Positions 8,610 to 17,221 are shown, counted from the stretch's first letter. The stretch: 64,000 nt of DNA from Salipiger sp. H15 (GCF_040409955.1 NZ_CP123384.1:2861501-2925500); one strand, 5' to 3'. Notes: generated by a model not told the origin, from the sequence alone. Numbers and translations: made by a program.

Positions 8610-9926
8610 TTACTTGATGTAGCCGGCTTTCATCATCTCGCGCTCGGTAAGCTGCTGGGCCGACTGCAGCGCCTGGTCGGCGCTCACCTGCCCGGCCAGC
8701 GCGGCCGAGAACTGCTGGCCCACCGCCGTGCCGATGCCCTGGAACTCGGGGATGGCGACGAACTGGACGCCCACGTAGGGCACCTCGTCCACGGTCGGGT
8801 GCTGCGGGTCGGCGGCGTTGATCGAGTCGAGCGTCATCTGCGCGAAGGGCGCGGCGGCAAGGTACTCGGCATTCTCGTAGAGCGAGGTGCGGGTGCCCGG
8901 CGGCACGTTGGCCCAGCCCTCCTTCGAGGCCACGAGGTCGATGTACTCCTTCGAGGTCGCCCATTCGACGAAGGCCTTGGCCGCCTCTTCCTTCTGGGTG
9001 CCGGCGGGGATGCCGAGGTTCCAGGCCCAGAGCCAGTTGCCGCGCTTGCCGAGCCCGTTGTCCGGCGCCAGCGCGAAGCCGACCTTGTCGGCGACGGTGG
9101 AGTCGGTCGGGTTGGTCACGAAGGAGGCCGCGACGGTGGCGTCGATCCACATGCCGCACTTGCCCGACTGGAACAGCGCGAGGTTCTCGTTGAAGCCGTT
9201 CGACGAGGCGCCCGGCGGGCCGTAGTTGTTCATCAGGTCGAGGTAGTCGGTGAGCGTCGCCTTCCACGCCTCGCTGTCGAACTGCGGCTTCCAGTCCATG
9301 TCGAACCAGCGCGCGCCGTAGGAATTGGCCATGGCGGTCAGGAAGGCCATGTTCTCGCCCCAGCCGGCCTTGCCGCGCAGGCAGATGCCGTAGACCTCGG
9401 AGCCCTTGTCGGTCATCGCCGCCGCGGCCTGCTTGATGAACTCCCAGGTCGGCGCCTCGGGCATCTCGAGCCCGGCCTTCTCCATGAGATCCTTGCGGTA
9501 CATCACCATCGAGCTCTCGCCGTAGAAGGGCGCGGCGTAGAGGTGGCCGTCGACGGTCAGGCCGCCGCGGATGGCGGGCAGGATGTCGTTCGCGTCATAG
9601 CTCTCGGGCAGGTCGTCGAGGCTCACGAGCCAGCCGCGCTCGCCCCAGATCGGAACCTCGTAGGTGCCGATGGTCATCACGTCGAACTGGCCGCCCTTGG
9701 TGGCGACGTCCTGCGTCACGCGCTGGCGCAGCACGTTCTCCTCGAGCGTCACCCACTCGACCTTGATGTCGGGGTGCGCCTCGTAGAAGGCGTCCATCAG
9801 ACCCTGCATTCGGATCATGTCGCCGTTGTTCACCGTGGCGACGGTGATGGTGGTCTCGGCAAGCGCAGCGGTGCCGAGGGCACCGATGGCGCACGCGCCC
9901 ATGAGCGCGCGGATGGTAACTGACAT
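8610..9926 (-). CDS. smoE: Polyol ABC transporter substrate-binding protein
   Basis: Periplasmic family-1 solute-binding protein, predicted to capture sorbitol/mannitol for SmoFG. From the start chosen here the protein has 438 residues and opens with a Sec signal peptide (MSVTIRALMGACAIGALGTAALAE). AGGGAGG lies 8 bases before this ATG; a longer upstream reading is possible to 10013 but would destroy the signal peptide. It is the first structural gene of the operon, directly after a region with palindromes likely bound by SmoC. Confidence 0.93.
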   Translation of the reverse strand: MSVTIRALMGACAIGALGTAALAETTITVATVNNGDMIRMQGLMDAFYEAHPDIKVEWVTLEENVLRQRVTQDVATKGGQFDVMTIGTYEVPIWGERGWLVSLDDLPESYDANDILPAIRGGLTVDGHLYAAPFYGESSMVMYRKDLMEKAGLEMPEAPTWEFIKQAAAAMTDKGSEVYGICLRGKAGWGENMAFLTAMANSYGARWFDMDWKPQFDSEAWKATLTDYLDLMNNYGPPGASSNGFNENLALFQSGKCGMWIDATVAASFVTNPTDSTVADKVGFALAPDNGLGKRGNWLWAWNLGIPAGTQKEEAAKAFVEWATSKEYIDLVASKEGWANVPPGTRTSLYENAEYLAAAPFAQMTLDSINAADPQHPTVDEVPYVGVQFVAIPEFQGIGTAVGQQFSAALAGQVSADQALQSAQQLTEREMMKAGYIK

Positions 9927-9977
9927 GAGAAATCCTCCCTGAATTCCGACACTGGACAGACCGACCGATCTCCTCTC

Positions 9978-10014
9978 GGTGAGCAACTGCCCGCGTGATG
10001 GGCAAATGCTCACC
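9978..10014. promoter_or_regulatory. Candidate SmoC operator, long inverted repeat
   Basis: Arms GGTGAGCAACTGCCC and GGGCAAATGCTCACC flank seven bases; 13 of 15 positions pair. It lies 52 bases upstream of smoE. SorC/DeoR-family sugar regulators usually bind such extended palindromes near the promoter they control. Direct evidence is only the symmetry and the position between regulator and operon. Confidence 0.55.
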
Positions 10015-10035
10015 TTAGGTCACGAGTCGAGTCAA

Positions 10036-10048
10036 GCTCATTTTGAGC
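10036..10048. promoter_or_regulatory. Second palindrome between smoC and smoE
   Basis: GCTCA-TTT-TGAGC is perfectly symmetrical and shares the GCTCA/TGAGC half-sites with the larger palindrome 22 bases away. It ends 9 bases after the smoC stop. Likely an additional regulator site or part of the smoE promoter region. Confidence 0.45.
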
Positions 10049-10057
10049 GCAATGCCT

Positions 10058-11020
10058 TTAGGAAGTGCTGAGGATTTCGGCGGCGGTGAGCTCGTCGGTG
10101 ATCAGGCCCTGGATCAGCCGCCCCTTAAGAGCGGCGCGCAACGCCTTGATCTTGCTCACACCTCCAGCAACGCAGATCACCGGATTCTCGTTCTGCGGCA
10201 CCCGCACACCGACCATGAACCGGTTGACAGGGTGATCGAGATAGCGCCCCTCGGAATCGAAAACGTGACCGCCGAGTTCGCCCGCGGCCCCCGCTTCGCG
10301 CAGGCTGGCCAACTCCTCGGCGGTGATGAACCCGTCCACGAAGAGCGGCGCGTCATCCGCCATCTGGCCGATTCCGACCACGGTCACGTCCGCCTCCTTG
10401 GCCAGCGCGCGCGAGCTCTTCACGTGCGGCAGGCTGCGGTAGGTGGCGAATTCCTCGGCGTCGCGCGCCATCACCGGCACCGACATCGGGTAGTGCGGCG
10501 CGCCGGTCTTGTCGGCGATGCGCATGATCACCTCGTAGAACGAGGCCGAGCCGTCCGGGGCGACGTTGCCGATCAGCGAGACCATGCGGTGATGCCCGGC
10601 CGAGATGGTCTGCATCTGGTCGATCATCGCGCGCAGCGTCCGCCCGGTGCCGAGCGCGATCAGCTGCGGCGTCTCCTGCGCGAAGAGCCGCTCCATCTCG
10701 GCGGCGGCAAAGGGAGCGATGGCGCGCAGCGCGTCCTGCCCGGCGTCGGCGCGCGGCGCGACCCGCGCCCGGACCAGCCCGAAGCGCTGGCGCAGCCTGC
10801 GCTCGAGCTCGAGGCACTCGCCGATCGGATGGTCGATGCGCACCTTGACCAGCCCCTCGGCCACCGCCCGCGCCACCAGCCGCTGCGCGCGCTGGCGCGA
10901 GATGCCGAGTTCGTCGGCGATCTGGTCCTGCCGCAGCCCGCCCACGTAGTAGAGCCAGGCGGCCCGCGCCGCGAGGTCCTGGGGAGAGGCGTCGCTGTCG
11001 TCGATGCTGCGAAGGGCCAT
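10058..11020 (-). CDS. smoC: SorC/DeoR-type polyol-operon regulator
   Basis: Transcription factor of 320 residues. An N-terminal helix-turn-helix (about residues 20-60, GLRQDQIADELGISRQRAQRLVARA) is followed by the sugar-binding PF04198 domain. The start at 11020 (MALRSIDDSD) is two bases after the HAD gene; the frame is open further upstream but only as overlap with that gene. Family members sense a phosphorylated or free sugar and control an adjacent uptake operon, here smoEFGK-smoS-mtlK-xylB. Two palindromes in the next intergenic gap are plausible targets. Confidence 0.88.
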   Translation of the reverse strand: MALRSIDDSDASPQDLAARAAWLYYVGGLRQDQIADELGISRQRAQRLVARAVAEGLVKVRIDHPIGECLELERRLRQRFGLVRARVAPRADAGQDALRAIAPFAAAEMERLFAQETPQLIALGTGRTLRAMIDQMQTISAGHHRMVSLIGNVAPDGSASFYEVIMRIADKTGAPHYPMSVPVMARDAEEFATYRSLPHVKSSRALAKEADVTVVGIGQMADDAPLFVDGFITAEELASLREAGAAGELGGHVFDSEGRYLDHPVNRFMVGVRVPQNENPVICVAGGVSKIKALRAALKGRLIQGLITDELTAAEILSTS

Positions 11021-11022
11021 GG

Positions 11023-11706
11023 TCACTTGCCTGCGAGGAAGAGGTCGGGCGCAAGATGCGGGAGTTCCGCGAAACTTGCAAATTGACGGTGCGGCACCGC
11101 CTGCGGGTCCTCGGGCAGCGGCCCGTCCGCGAGGTGGCTTCCGCCGGTGAACTGCCAGACCTGCATGCCCGCCGCCAGCCCCGCGCCGATCCCGGCCAGC
11201 GAATCCTCGATCAGCAGGCAGCGGTCGGGGTCGATCCCGGCCTTCTCGGCGGCGCGCAGCGGCAGGTCCGGCGCGGGCTTGCCGCGCGTGACCTCCGAGG
11301 CGGTGGTGATCCGCCCCGCGAAGGCCTCGGTCAGCCCGGTCATCGCAAGGCTCGAGGCGACCCGCGCCGGGCTCGAGCTGGTGGCAAGGCAATAGGGCAC
11401 GGCCAGCGCGCCCAGCACCTCGCGCAGGTGCGGCATGACCTGCAGCCCCTCGGCCTCGAAGGCGGCGATGAGCCGGGCACGGTAGTCGGCCTCGAAGCCC
11501 TCGGGCAGGACGATGCCGAATTCCTCGCGGATCTGCGCGATCACCGTGGGATAGCTGCGGCCGAGGAAATGCCGGGCGACGTAGGGGATGTCGACGGTGA
11601 CGCCCTGCTGCGCCAGCTCGGCCACCAGCATGCGCAGCGAGATGATCTCACTGTCCACCACGACGCCGTCGAAATCGAACAGCACCAGTTCAATCTGCTT
11701 GGTCAT
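11023..11706 (-). CDS. HAD-superfamily sugar-phosphatase-like hydrolase
   Basis: 227-residue haloacid-dehalogenase-fold protein of the beta-phosphoglucomutase/phosphoglycolate phosphatase-like group. Motif I DFDGVVVDSE with its two nucleophile/acid Asp, motif III lysine in TRGKPAPD, and motif IV LLIEDSLAGI are present; the cap domain is inserted after motif I. It begins the transcript that continues into smoC. It probably dephosphorylates a sugar phosphate formed during polyol metabolism, but the substrate cannot be read from sequence. Confidence 0.85.
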   Translation of the reverse strand: MTKQIELVLFDFDGVVVDSEIISLRMLVAELAQQGVTVDIPYVARHFLGRSYPTVIAQIREEFGIVLPEGFEADYRARLIAAFEAEGLQVMPHLREVLGALAVPYCLATSSSPARVASSLAMTGLTEAFAGRITTASEVTRGKPAPDLPLRAAEKAGIDPDRCLLIEDSLAGIGAGLAAGMQVWQFTGGSHLADGPLPEDPQAVPHRQFASFAELPHLAPDLFLAGK

Positions 11707-11770
11707 TCCCGCTCCCCCGGTCCTCGCGCGCATCTCGCCCGAAGCCGCCCCCGGCCGCAACCTCGGAGTC

Positions 11771-11793
11771 GAGTATTTTTGGAAAGATGAAAG
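11771..11793 (+). repeat. Dispersed repeat, left arm of an inverted pair
   Basis: GAGTATTT, TT, GGAAAGATGAAAG. It pairs with the opposite copy at 11835-11857 with the DUF815 terminator between, so the transcript could fold into one long hairpin. Confidence 0.75.
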
Positions 11794-11807
11794 CGCGGCC
11801 GCGATGG

Positions 11808-11835
11808 AAAAAGGGCCGGGGAAGATCCCCGGCCC
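11808..11835 (-). terminator. Rho-independent terminator after DUF815 gene
   Basis: A 10-bp stem (GGGCCGGGGA/TCCCCGGCCC, three-base loop) at 11813-11835 is followed on the minus strand by five T (11808-11812). It ends the tatABC-DUF815 transcript. Confidence 0.85.
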
Positions 11836-11857
11836 TTTCATCTTTCCGCAAATACTC
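11835..11857 (-). repeat. Dispersed repeat, right arm of an inverted pair
   Basis: On the minus strand GAGTATTT, GC, GGAAAGATGAAAG; identical to the copy at 41568-41590. It abuts the terminator stem of the DUF815 gene. Confidence 0.75.
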
Positions 11858-11868
11858 AAATTCCCGGC

Positions 11869-12711
11869 TCAGCCCAGGGTCACGCCCTTGCGGCCCGCCA
11901 GATCGAGGAAATACTGCCAGGCGACCCGGCCCGAGCGCGCGCCGCGCGTGGCCTGCCACTCGATCGCCTCGGCCCGCATCGTGTCGTCGTCGATCGTCAC
12001 GCCGTACTCGGTGCAGTAGCCGCGGATCATCGCCAGGTACTCGTCCTGCGAACAGGGGTGGAAGCCCAGCCAGAGCCCGAAGCGGTCCGACAGCGAGACC
12101 TTCTCCTCGACCGCCTCGGAAGGGTTGATCGAGGTGCTGCGCTCGTTCTCGATCATGTCGCGCGGCATCAGGTGCCGGCGGTTCGAGGTGGCGTAGAAGA
12201 GCACGTTCTCGGGCCGGCCCTCGATGCCGCCGTCCAGCACCGCCTTGAGGCTCTTGTAATGCTGGTCGTCATGGCTGAACGAGAGGTCGTCGCAGAAGAG
12301 CACGAAGCGATGCGGCGCGCCGCGCAGCAGGTTCAGCAGCCGGCCCACCGAGGGCAGGTCCTCGCGCTGCAGCTCGACCAGCTTGAGCCCCTCGCCCCGG
12401 CTGCGAACCTCGGCGTGCACAGCCTTGACGATGCTGGATTTTCCCATGCCGCGCGCGCCCCAGAGCAGGGCGTTGTTGGCGGGCAGCCCTCGGGCGAACT
12501 GCAGGGTGTTGCCGAGCAGCGTGTCGCGGCTCCGGTCGATGCCGACCAGCAGTTTCAGGTCGACCCGGCTCACCTCGGCCACCGGCTCGAGCCGGTCCGG
12601 ATCGGTGTGCCAGACAAAGGCATCCGCCGCGCCGAACTCCGGTGCGGCAAGAGGCGCCGGAGCCATCCGCTCCAGCGCCTCCGCGATGCGTTTCAACGCT
12701 TTACTCTTCAC
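11869..12711 (-). CDS. DUF815 P-loop ATPase
   Basis: 280-residue AAA-type ATPase of the PF05673 (DUF815) family. Walker A is GARGMGKSS near residue 84 and the Walker B-like segment is LFCDDLSF. The cellular role of the family is not established. Translation probably starts at GTG, overlapping the tatC stop (GTGA), so it is co-translated with the Tat translocase genes. The coupling suggests, but does not prove, a link with Tat-dependent export. Confidence 0.88.
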   Translation of the reverse strand: MKSKALKRIAEALERMAPAPLAAPEFGAADAFVWHTDPDRLEPVAEVSRVDLKLLVGIDRSRDTLLGNTLQFARGLPANNALLWGARGMGKSSIVKAVHAEVRSRGEGLKLVELQREDLPSVGRLLNLLRGAPHRFVLFCDDLSFSHDDQHYKSLKAVLDGGIEGRPENVLFYATSNRRHLMPRDMIENERSTSINPSEAVEEKVSLSDRFGLWLGFHPCSQDEYLAMIRGYCTEYGVTIDDDTMRAEAIEWQATRGARSGRVAWQYFLDLAGRKGVTLG

Positions 12712-13634
12712 GTGGTGCGGTCCTCCTGACCTTCTTCCGCGTCATCCTCGAACCACAGGCCCTCGGCGCGCAGTTCCTTCTCGCGCTTCTTCTCAACCAT
12801 GCGGACGAGGAAGATCGAGATCTCGTAGAGCCCGTAGACCACCACGAAGAGGATGAGCTGCGTGGTCACGTCCGGCGGCGTCACGATCGCCGCAAGGATG
12901 AGGATCGCCACCACCGCGTATTTGCGCACCGAGGCAAGACCCCCGGCCGAGACCAGCCCCGCCTTGCCCATCAGCGTCAGCAGCACGGGCAGCTGGAAGC
13001 AGAGGCCGAAGGCGAGGATGAACTTCAGCGTGATGTCGAGGCTCTCGTTCACCTTGCCGAAGAAGGTGATCTTCATGCCCTCGGCGGTCTCGGGCACCAC
13101 GGCGGCGTCGACCGGAAGGTCGGACGGCAACCCGTCGGTGGCCCGCTGCAGCAGATCGGCGAAGATCGAGCTCACGTCGGCGAAGCCGAGGAAGAACTGC
13201 ATCGCGAGCGGCGTCACCACGAAATGCGCAAAGCTCGCGCCCAGCAGGAACATGATCGGCGAGGCGATCATGAACGGCAGGAAGGCGTTCTTCTCGGATT
13301 TGTAGAGCCCCGGGGCGACGAAGCGCCAGAGCTGGAACGAGATCACCGGGAAGGCCAGCGCGAAGCCGAACACCATCGAGATGCGGAACAGCGTGAACAG
13401 GTATTCCTGCGGCGAGGTGTACTGCATGGTCGGCGAGGGATCGCCAAGCGCCCGCAGCGTGTGCTCGATCGGGCCGAGCAGGAACTGCAGCAGCGGCTCG
13501 GCCACGAAGAAGGCCAGCACGATGCCCACGATGAAGGCCCCGACGGCCCGGATGAGCCGCGTGCGCAGCTCCGCCAGGTGCTCGATCAGCGGCGCGGAGC
13601 TGTCGTCGATTTCGTCATGGTCCGCCTGGCTCAT
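12708..13634 (-). CDS. tatC: Sec-independent protein translocase TatC
   Basis: Six-helix inner-membrane receptor of the twin-arginine translocase, 308 residues, which binds RR signal peptides together with TatB. The N-terminal cytoplasmic stretch with [19 protein letters not shown] and the conserved first helix are clear. It is longer than Escherichia coli TatC because of an extended periplasmic loop around residues 130-180 and an acidic C-terminal tail. It overlaps tatB by 4 bases (ATGA) and the DUF815 gene by 4. Confidence 0.96.
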   Translation of the reverse strand: MSQADHDEIDDSSAPLIEHLAELRTRLIRAVGAFIVGIVLAFFVAEPLLQFLLGPIEHTLRALGDPSPTMQYTSPQEYLFTLFRISMVFGFALAFPVISFQLWRFVAPGLYKSEKNAFLPFMIASPIMFLLGASFAHFVVTPLAMQFFLGFADVSSIFADLLQRATDGLPSDLPVDAAVVPETAEGMKITFFGKVNESLDITLKFILAFGLCFQLPVLLTLMGKAGLVSAGGLASVRKYAVVAILILAAIVTPPDVTTQLILFVVVYGLYEISIFLVRMVEKKREKELRAEGLWFEDDAEEGQEDRTT

Positions 13635-14113
13635 GCGTCACCATCTTTCTTCAGTTGCGCTTCCAGCTCCTCGGCCTTCTTCGCGGACTCCTCGGCGCGC
13701 TTCATTGCCGCCTCCGCCTCGCGCTTCTGGCGCTCGGCGGCGGCGCGGGCGGCGCCAGCCTCGATCTTCTGCTTGTTCGCGGCCCGCTCGGCATCGAGCG
13801 CGCCGGGATCTTCCTTCAGCCCCTCGGTCTTCTTCGGGGGGGTGGGGTCGGTCATCGACTTGGCGGCGTCGCGCACCCCGTCCAGCGCCGAGCCGACGGG
13901 GTTGGTTGCCGCCTTCAGCGTCTTGGCCACGTCGCGCACGCCCGCCTCGTCCGCCGCGTCGTTCATCGCGCGGGTGAACTCGCGCGCCATGCCGCGCGCC
14001 TTGCCCATGAAGCGACCCACATTGCGGAACAGGATCGGCAGGTCCTTGGGGCCCACGACGATGAGCGCCACGATGCCGATGACCATGAGTTCCGACCAGC
14101 CAAGATCGAACAT
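13631..14113 (-). CDS. tatB: Sec-independent protein translocase TatB
   Basis: 160 residues with one N-terminal membrane helix ([26 protein letters not shown]), an amphipathic helix and a long charged, Lys/Glu/Ala-rich C-terminal coiled coil. This is the TatB rather than TatA pattern (Glu8 in the helix, GPK hinge). It works with TatC in signal-peptide recognition. Located 4 bases after tatA and overlapping tatC. Confidence 0.95.
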   Translation of the reverse strand: MFDLGWSELMVIGIVALIVVGPKDLPILFRNVGRFMGKARGMAREFTRAMNDAADEAGVRDVAKTLKAATNPVGSALDGVRDAAKSMTDPTPPKKTEGLKEDPGALDAERAANKQKIEAGAARAAAERQKREAEAAMKRAEESAKKAEELEAQLKKDGDA

Positions 14114-14117
14114 GGGA

Positions 14118-14333
14118 TCAGACCTTGTCTTTCTCGCTCTGCGGGGTCACGTCCTTGGCCTCGGCAGCTTTTTCGTCCTCGAGTTCCTTGGCACCGTCGC
14201 TCACGCCCTTCTTGAAGGCGGTGATGCCCTTGCCGACCTCGCCCATGAGGTTGGAAATCTTGCCGCGGCCGAACAGAACCAGCACCACGACGGCGATGAG
14301 CAGAAGGCCCGGAAGGCCGATGTTGTTGAGCAT
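14118..14333 (-). CDS. tatA: Sec-independent protein translocase TatA
   Basis: 71-residue pore-forming Tat subunit with helix [21 protein letters not shown], the [14 protein letters not shown] hinge/amphipathic segment and a charged tail. I chose the ATG at 14333 because AAGG precedes it and the membrane helix begins directly; the frame is open 36 bases further. It is the first gene of tatABC-DUF815, divergent from the WYL-type regulator gene. Confidence 0.93.
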   Translation of the reverse strand: MLNNIGLPGLLLIAVVVLVLFGRGKISNLMGEVGKGITAFKKGVSDGAKELEDEKAAEAKDVTPQSEKDKV

Positions 14334-14486
14334 GTCCTTAGTCTCCCTTGGGCCGCTCCAACCCATCATGGGTGTCCCCGAAGCGGCGCGTCGAAATCTG
14401 TTCCCGGGTTCTAGGATCCTTCGGCGCGGCGCGGAAGCGGCAAAGCCCGGCCCGGCGGGCGCCGGAGGGGGTTTTCTTTCCGCTTT

Positions 14487-14521
14487 CTGACGGTATTCTG
14501 TCAGGTGACATTATTTTGTCA
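14487..14521. promoter_or_regulatory. Tandem operators upstream of WYL-type regulator
   Basis: Two consecutive palindromes: CTGACGGTATTCTGTCAG (14487-14504) and TGACATTATTTTGTCA (14506-14521). Both use the half-site TGAC(A/G) with TGTCA. They lie 62-96 bases before the regulator ATG in the divergent gap with tatA (14334-14582), which otherwise holds nothing I recognise. Autoregulation is inferred. Confidence 0.6.
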
Positions 14522-14582
14522 GTTGGGGCCGCGGGGCCGCCCCGCTGAGGACCCGAATCGCCCCCGGCCCGGAGCGCCACGG

Positions 14583-15245
14583 ATGAAGAAGTCGGACCGG
14601 CTCGCCGCCCTCATGCAGCGGCTCAAGGATGGCACGCTGCACACCGCAGAGGCGCTGGCCGAGGAGCTGGGCGTCTCGGTGCGCACCATCTACCGCGACA
14701 TGGACACGCTGGCCGCCTCGGGCGTGCCGGTCGGCGGAGAGCGCGGCCGCGGCTACACCGCCCGCGCCGCCTTCACCCTGCCGCCGCTCAACCTCAGCGA
14801 GCTCGAGCTCGAGGCGCTGCACCTCGGGCTTGCCGCGGTCGGACAGGGCGGCATGGCCGACCTTGCCGAGGCGGCCGAGCAGCTCTCGGCCCGGATCGAC
14901 GCGCTGCTGCCCGAGGACGGCAGCACCGGCGGGGCCTTCGGCTTTGCCACCTACCCGTTCCGCGACGCCGCCGAGGGCTTCCGCTTCATGCCCGACTTCC
15001 GCGCCGCGATCCGCGCCCGGCAGAAGCTGCGCGTCACGTTGAAGGACCGGCCCGCACCGCAGGACCTGCGGCCGCTGCACATGGACTACTGGGGCCGGAT
15101 CTGGACCTGCATCACCTGGAACGAGACCGCGCGCGGCTTCGAGACGATCCGGATCGAGCAGGTGCGCGCGGTAACGCCCCTGCCCGGGCTCTTCGTCGAC
15201 GAACCGGGCAAGAGCCTCGCCGACTTCCGCGCCCGGCAGGGCTGA
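14583..15245 (+). CDS. HTH/WYL-type (YafY-like) transcriptional regulator
   Basis: 220 residues. The first about 55 form a DeoR-like helix-turn-helix (DGTLHTAEALAEELGVSVRTIYRDMDTL), and the C-terminal half resembles a divergent WYL ligand-binding domain. The start at MKKSDRLAALM is preferred to an upstream in-frame ATG at 14505 because family members begin at the HTH and the tandem operators would otherwise fall inside or against the coding region. It is followed 48 bases later by an M24 peptidase and an Asp/Glu-racemase-like gene on the same strand, which it may regulate in addition to itself. Confidence 0.85.
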   Translation: MKKSDRLAALMQRLKDGTLHTAEALAEELGVSVRTIYRDMDTLAASGVPVGGERGRGYTARAAFTLPPLNLSELELEALHLGLAAVGQGGMADLAEAAEQLSARIDALLPEDGSTGGAFGFATYPFRDAAEGFRFMPDFRAAIRARQKLRVTLKDRPAPQDLRPLHMDYWGRIWTCITWNETARGFETIRIEQVRAVTPLPGLFVDEPGKSLADFRARQG

Positions 15246-15293
15246 CCGCGCTTCGCGCTTGACCGGCGGGTCGCGGCATGGCGACGCTGGTGC

Positions 15294-16451
15294 ATGGACA
15301 TGCGCGCGCCTTCCCGGGGCTTCGGCCCGTCCGAATACCGCGCCCGGCTGGCCCGGGCGCAGGCGCGCATGGCCATGTCCGGCATCTCGGCGCTGCTGCT
15401 GACCACCGAGCCCGAGGTGCGCTACTTCACCGGCTTCCTGACCCGGTTCTGGGAGAGCCCGACGCGGCCGTGGTTCCTTGTCGTGCCGGCAGAGGGCGAG
15501 CCGGTGGCGGTGATCCCCTCGATCGGCGCGCATCTCATGGGGCAGTGCTGGATCCGCGACATCCGCACCTGGCGCTCGCCCGACTACGGCGACGACGGCG
15601 TCTCGCTGCTGGCGGGTGCGCTCGCCGAGGCGGTGCCGCCCGGCGAATGGGTCGGCGTGCCGAGCGGCGGCGAAACTCACTTGAGAATGCCGCTCTCGGA
15701 CTGGGAGGCGCTGAAGCACCGCCTGCCCGACCGGCTCTTCGGCCCCGACGCCGGGATCATGCGCGCGCTGCGCATGGTGAAATCCGAGGGCGAGATCGCC
15801 CATATCCGCGCCGCCTGCGACATCGGCAGCCGCGCCTTCGCCCGCCTGCCCGAGATCGTCCGCCCCGGCCTGCCGCTGGCGCAGGTGTTCCGCCGCTTCC
15901 AGATGCTGGCGCTCGACGAGGGCGCGGACTGGGTGCCCTACCTCGCGGGCGCGGCGGGTCCGGGCGGCTACGGCGACGTGATCTCCCCCGCCACCGAGAC
16001 GCCACTGCGCGAGGGTGACGTGCTGATGCTCGACACCGGGCTGATGCTGGACGGCTATTTCTGCGACTTCGACCGCAACGTCTCGCTCGGCCGCGCCGGG
16101 GCCGCGGTGCTGGAGGCCCACGCGCGCCTCATCGAGGCGGTGCAGGCCGGGTTCGCCGCCGCGACGCCCGGCGCGCGGGCCTGCGATCTCTTCCACGCCA
16201 TGGCGGCGATCTGCGGCGGCTCCGACGTCGGGCGGCTGGGCCACGGGCTCGGCATGCAACTGACCGAGCCGCCCTCGCTCATCGCCGGTGACGACACGCG
16301 GCTCGAGCCCGGCATGGTGCTGACGCTGGAGCCGGGGATCGAGCTTTCGCCGGGGCGGATGCTGGTCCACGAGGAGGACATCGTGATCCGCGAGAGCGGG
16401 GCCGACTGGCTGACCACCCCCGCGACCCACCTGCCGGAGCTTCCGACATGA
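15294..16451 (+). CDS. M24-family (Xaa-Pro dipeptidase / ectoine hydrolase-like) hydrolase
   Basis: 385-residue pita-bread-fold protein. All five metal ligands of M24 peptidases can be seen: Asp in MLDTGL, Asp in CDFDRN, His in GLGHGLGM, Glu in LTLEPGI and Glu in LVHEEDIV. The N-terminal creatinase-like domain covers about residues 10-150. A second ATG at 15300 is equally plausible. It overlaps the following racemase-like gene (ATGA). The same gene combination (EutD with EutA) occurs in ectoine degradation clusters, but eutB, eutC and eutE are absent here, so the substrate stays open: an Xaa-Pro peptide or a small cyclic amidine or amide. Confidence 0.85.
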   Translation: MDMRAPSRGFGPSEYRARLARAQARMAMSGISALLLTTEPEVRYFTGFLTRFWESPTRPWFLVVPAEGEPVAVIPSIGAHLMGQCWIRDIRTWRSPDYGDDGVSLLAGALAEAVPPGEWVGVPSGGETHLRMPLSDWEALKHRLPDRLFGPDAGIMRALRMVKSEGEIAHIRAACDIGSRAFARLPEIVRPGLPLAQVFRRFQMLALDEGADWVPYLAGAAGPGGYGDVISPATETPLREGDVLMLDTGLMLDGYFCDFDRNVSLGRAGAAVLEAHARLIEAVQAGFAAATPGARACDLFHAMAAICGGSDVGRLGHGLGMQLTEPPSLIAGDDTRLEPGMVLTLEPGIELSPGRMLVHEEDIVIRESGADWLTTPATHLPELPT

Positions 16452-17218
16452 CCGGACATCACTTCCCCCACGCGCTCGAGGCCACGCGCCCCGCTCAGGT
16501 CGGGCTGATCGTGCTGCAGTCGGACGAGACCATCGAGCCCGACCTGCGGCGCCTGCTGCCGCCCGAGCTGGAGCTGCTGGTCAGCCGCATACCCTCTGGC
16601 GCCGAGGTCACCCCCGCGACGCTGGCGGCGATGGAAAGCGAAATGACCGCGTCGGCCGCGCTCTTCCCGGCGGGCGCGCAGCTGGCGGTCGTGGGCTACG
16701 GCTGCACCTCGGGCACGGCGCAGATCGGCGCGGCGGAGGTTGCGGCGCGGATCCGCGCGGGGGTGGAGGTGCAGCACGTGACCGAGCCGGTTACCGCGCT
16801 GATCGCCGCCTGCGCCGAATTGGGCCTCAGCCGCCTTGCCCTGCTCTCGCCCTATGTGGCGCCGGTCTCGGAGCGGCTGCGCGCGGTGCTGGCGGAAGCG
16901 GGGATCGCAACGCCGGTCTTCGGCAGCTTCCTCGTCGAGGAGGAGGCGCGGGTGGCGCGCATCTCGGCCACGTCCATCCTCGCCGCCGGGCAGCAACTGG
17001 TCGCGGCGAGCGCCGAGCCGGTCGAGGCGCTGTTTCTCTCCTGCACCAACCTGCGCGCCCTGCCGGTGATCGAGCCGCTCGAGGCCGCGACGGGCCTGCC
17101 GGTGCTGGCCAGCAACACCGTGCTCGCCTGGCACATGGCGCGGCTGGCGGGCACGCGGGCGCAGGGGCCGGGCCGCCTGCTGCGCGGGGACGGCGGCGCG
17201 ATGCGCGCCGCCGGGTAG
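16448..17218 (+). CDS. Asp/Glu racemase superfamily protein (maleate isomerase / EutA-like)
   Basis: 256-residue protein of the superfamily containing maleate cis-trans isomerase, arylmalonate decarboxylase and EutA. Two conserved cysteines occur in the expected contexts, VVGYGCTSGT and FLSCTNLRAL, so a two-cysteine mechanism is possible. Its start overlaps the M24 gene stop by 4 bases, indicating coupled production and a shared pathway. The exact reaction (isomerase, decarboxylase or racemase) is not determined by the sequence. Confidence 0.82.
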   Translation: MTGHHFPHALEATRPAQVGLIVLQSDETIEPDLRRLLPPELELLVSRIPSGAEVTPATLAAMESEMTASAALFPAGAQLAVVGYGCTSGTAQIGAAEVAARIRAGVEVQHVTEPVTALIAACAELGLSRLALLSPYVAPVSERLRAVLAEAGIATPVFGSFLVEEEARVARISATSILAAGQQLVAASAEPVEALFLSCTNLRALPVIEPLEAATGLPVLASNTVLAWHMARLAGTRAQGPGRLLRGDGGAMRAAG

Positions 17219-17221
17219 ATC

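Noticed and set aside
9927..10013. Extended N-terminus for SmoE
   Set aside because: The longer reading would put 29 polar residues before the signal peptide, while the ATG at 9926 has an AGGGAGG ribosome site.
15294..17218. Complete ectoine-degradation cluster
   Set aside because: Only EutD-like and EutA-like genes are present; no eutB, eutC, eutE, asnC-type regulator or transporter is adjacent.
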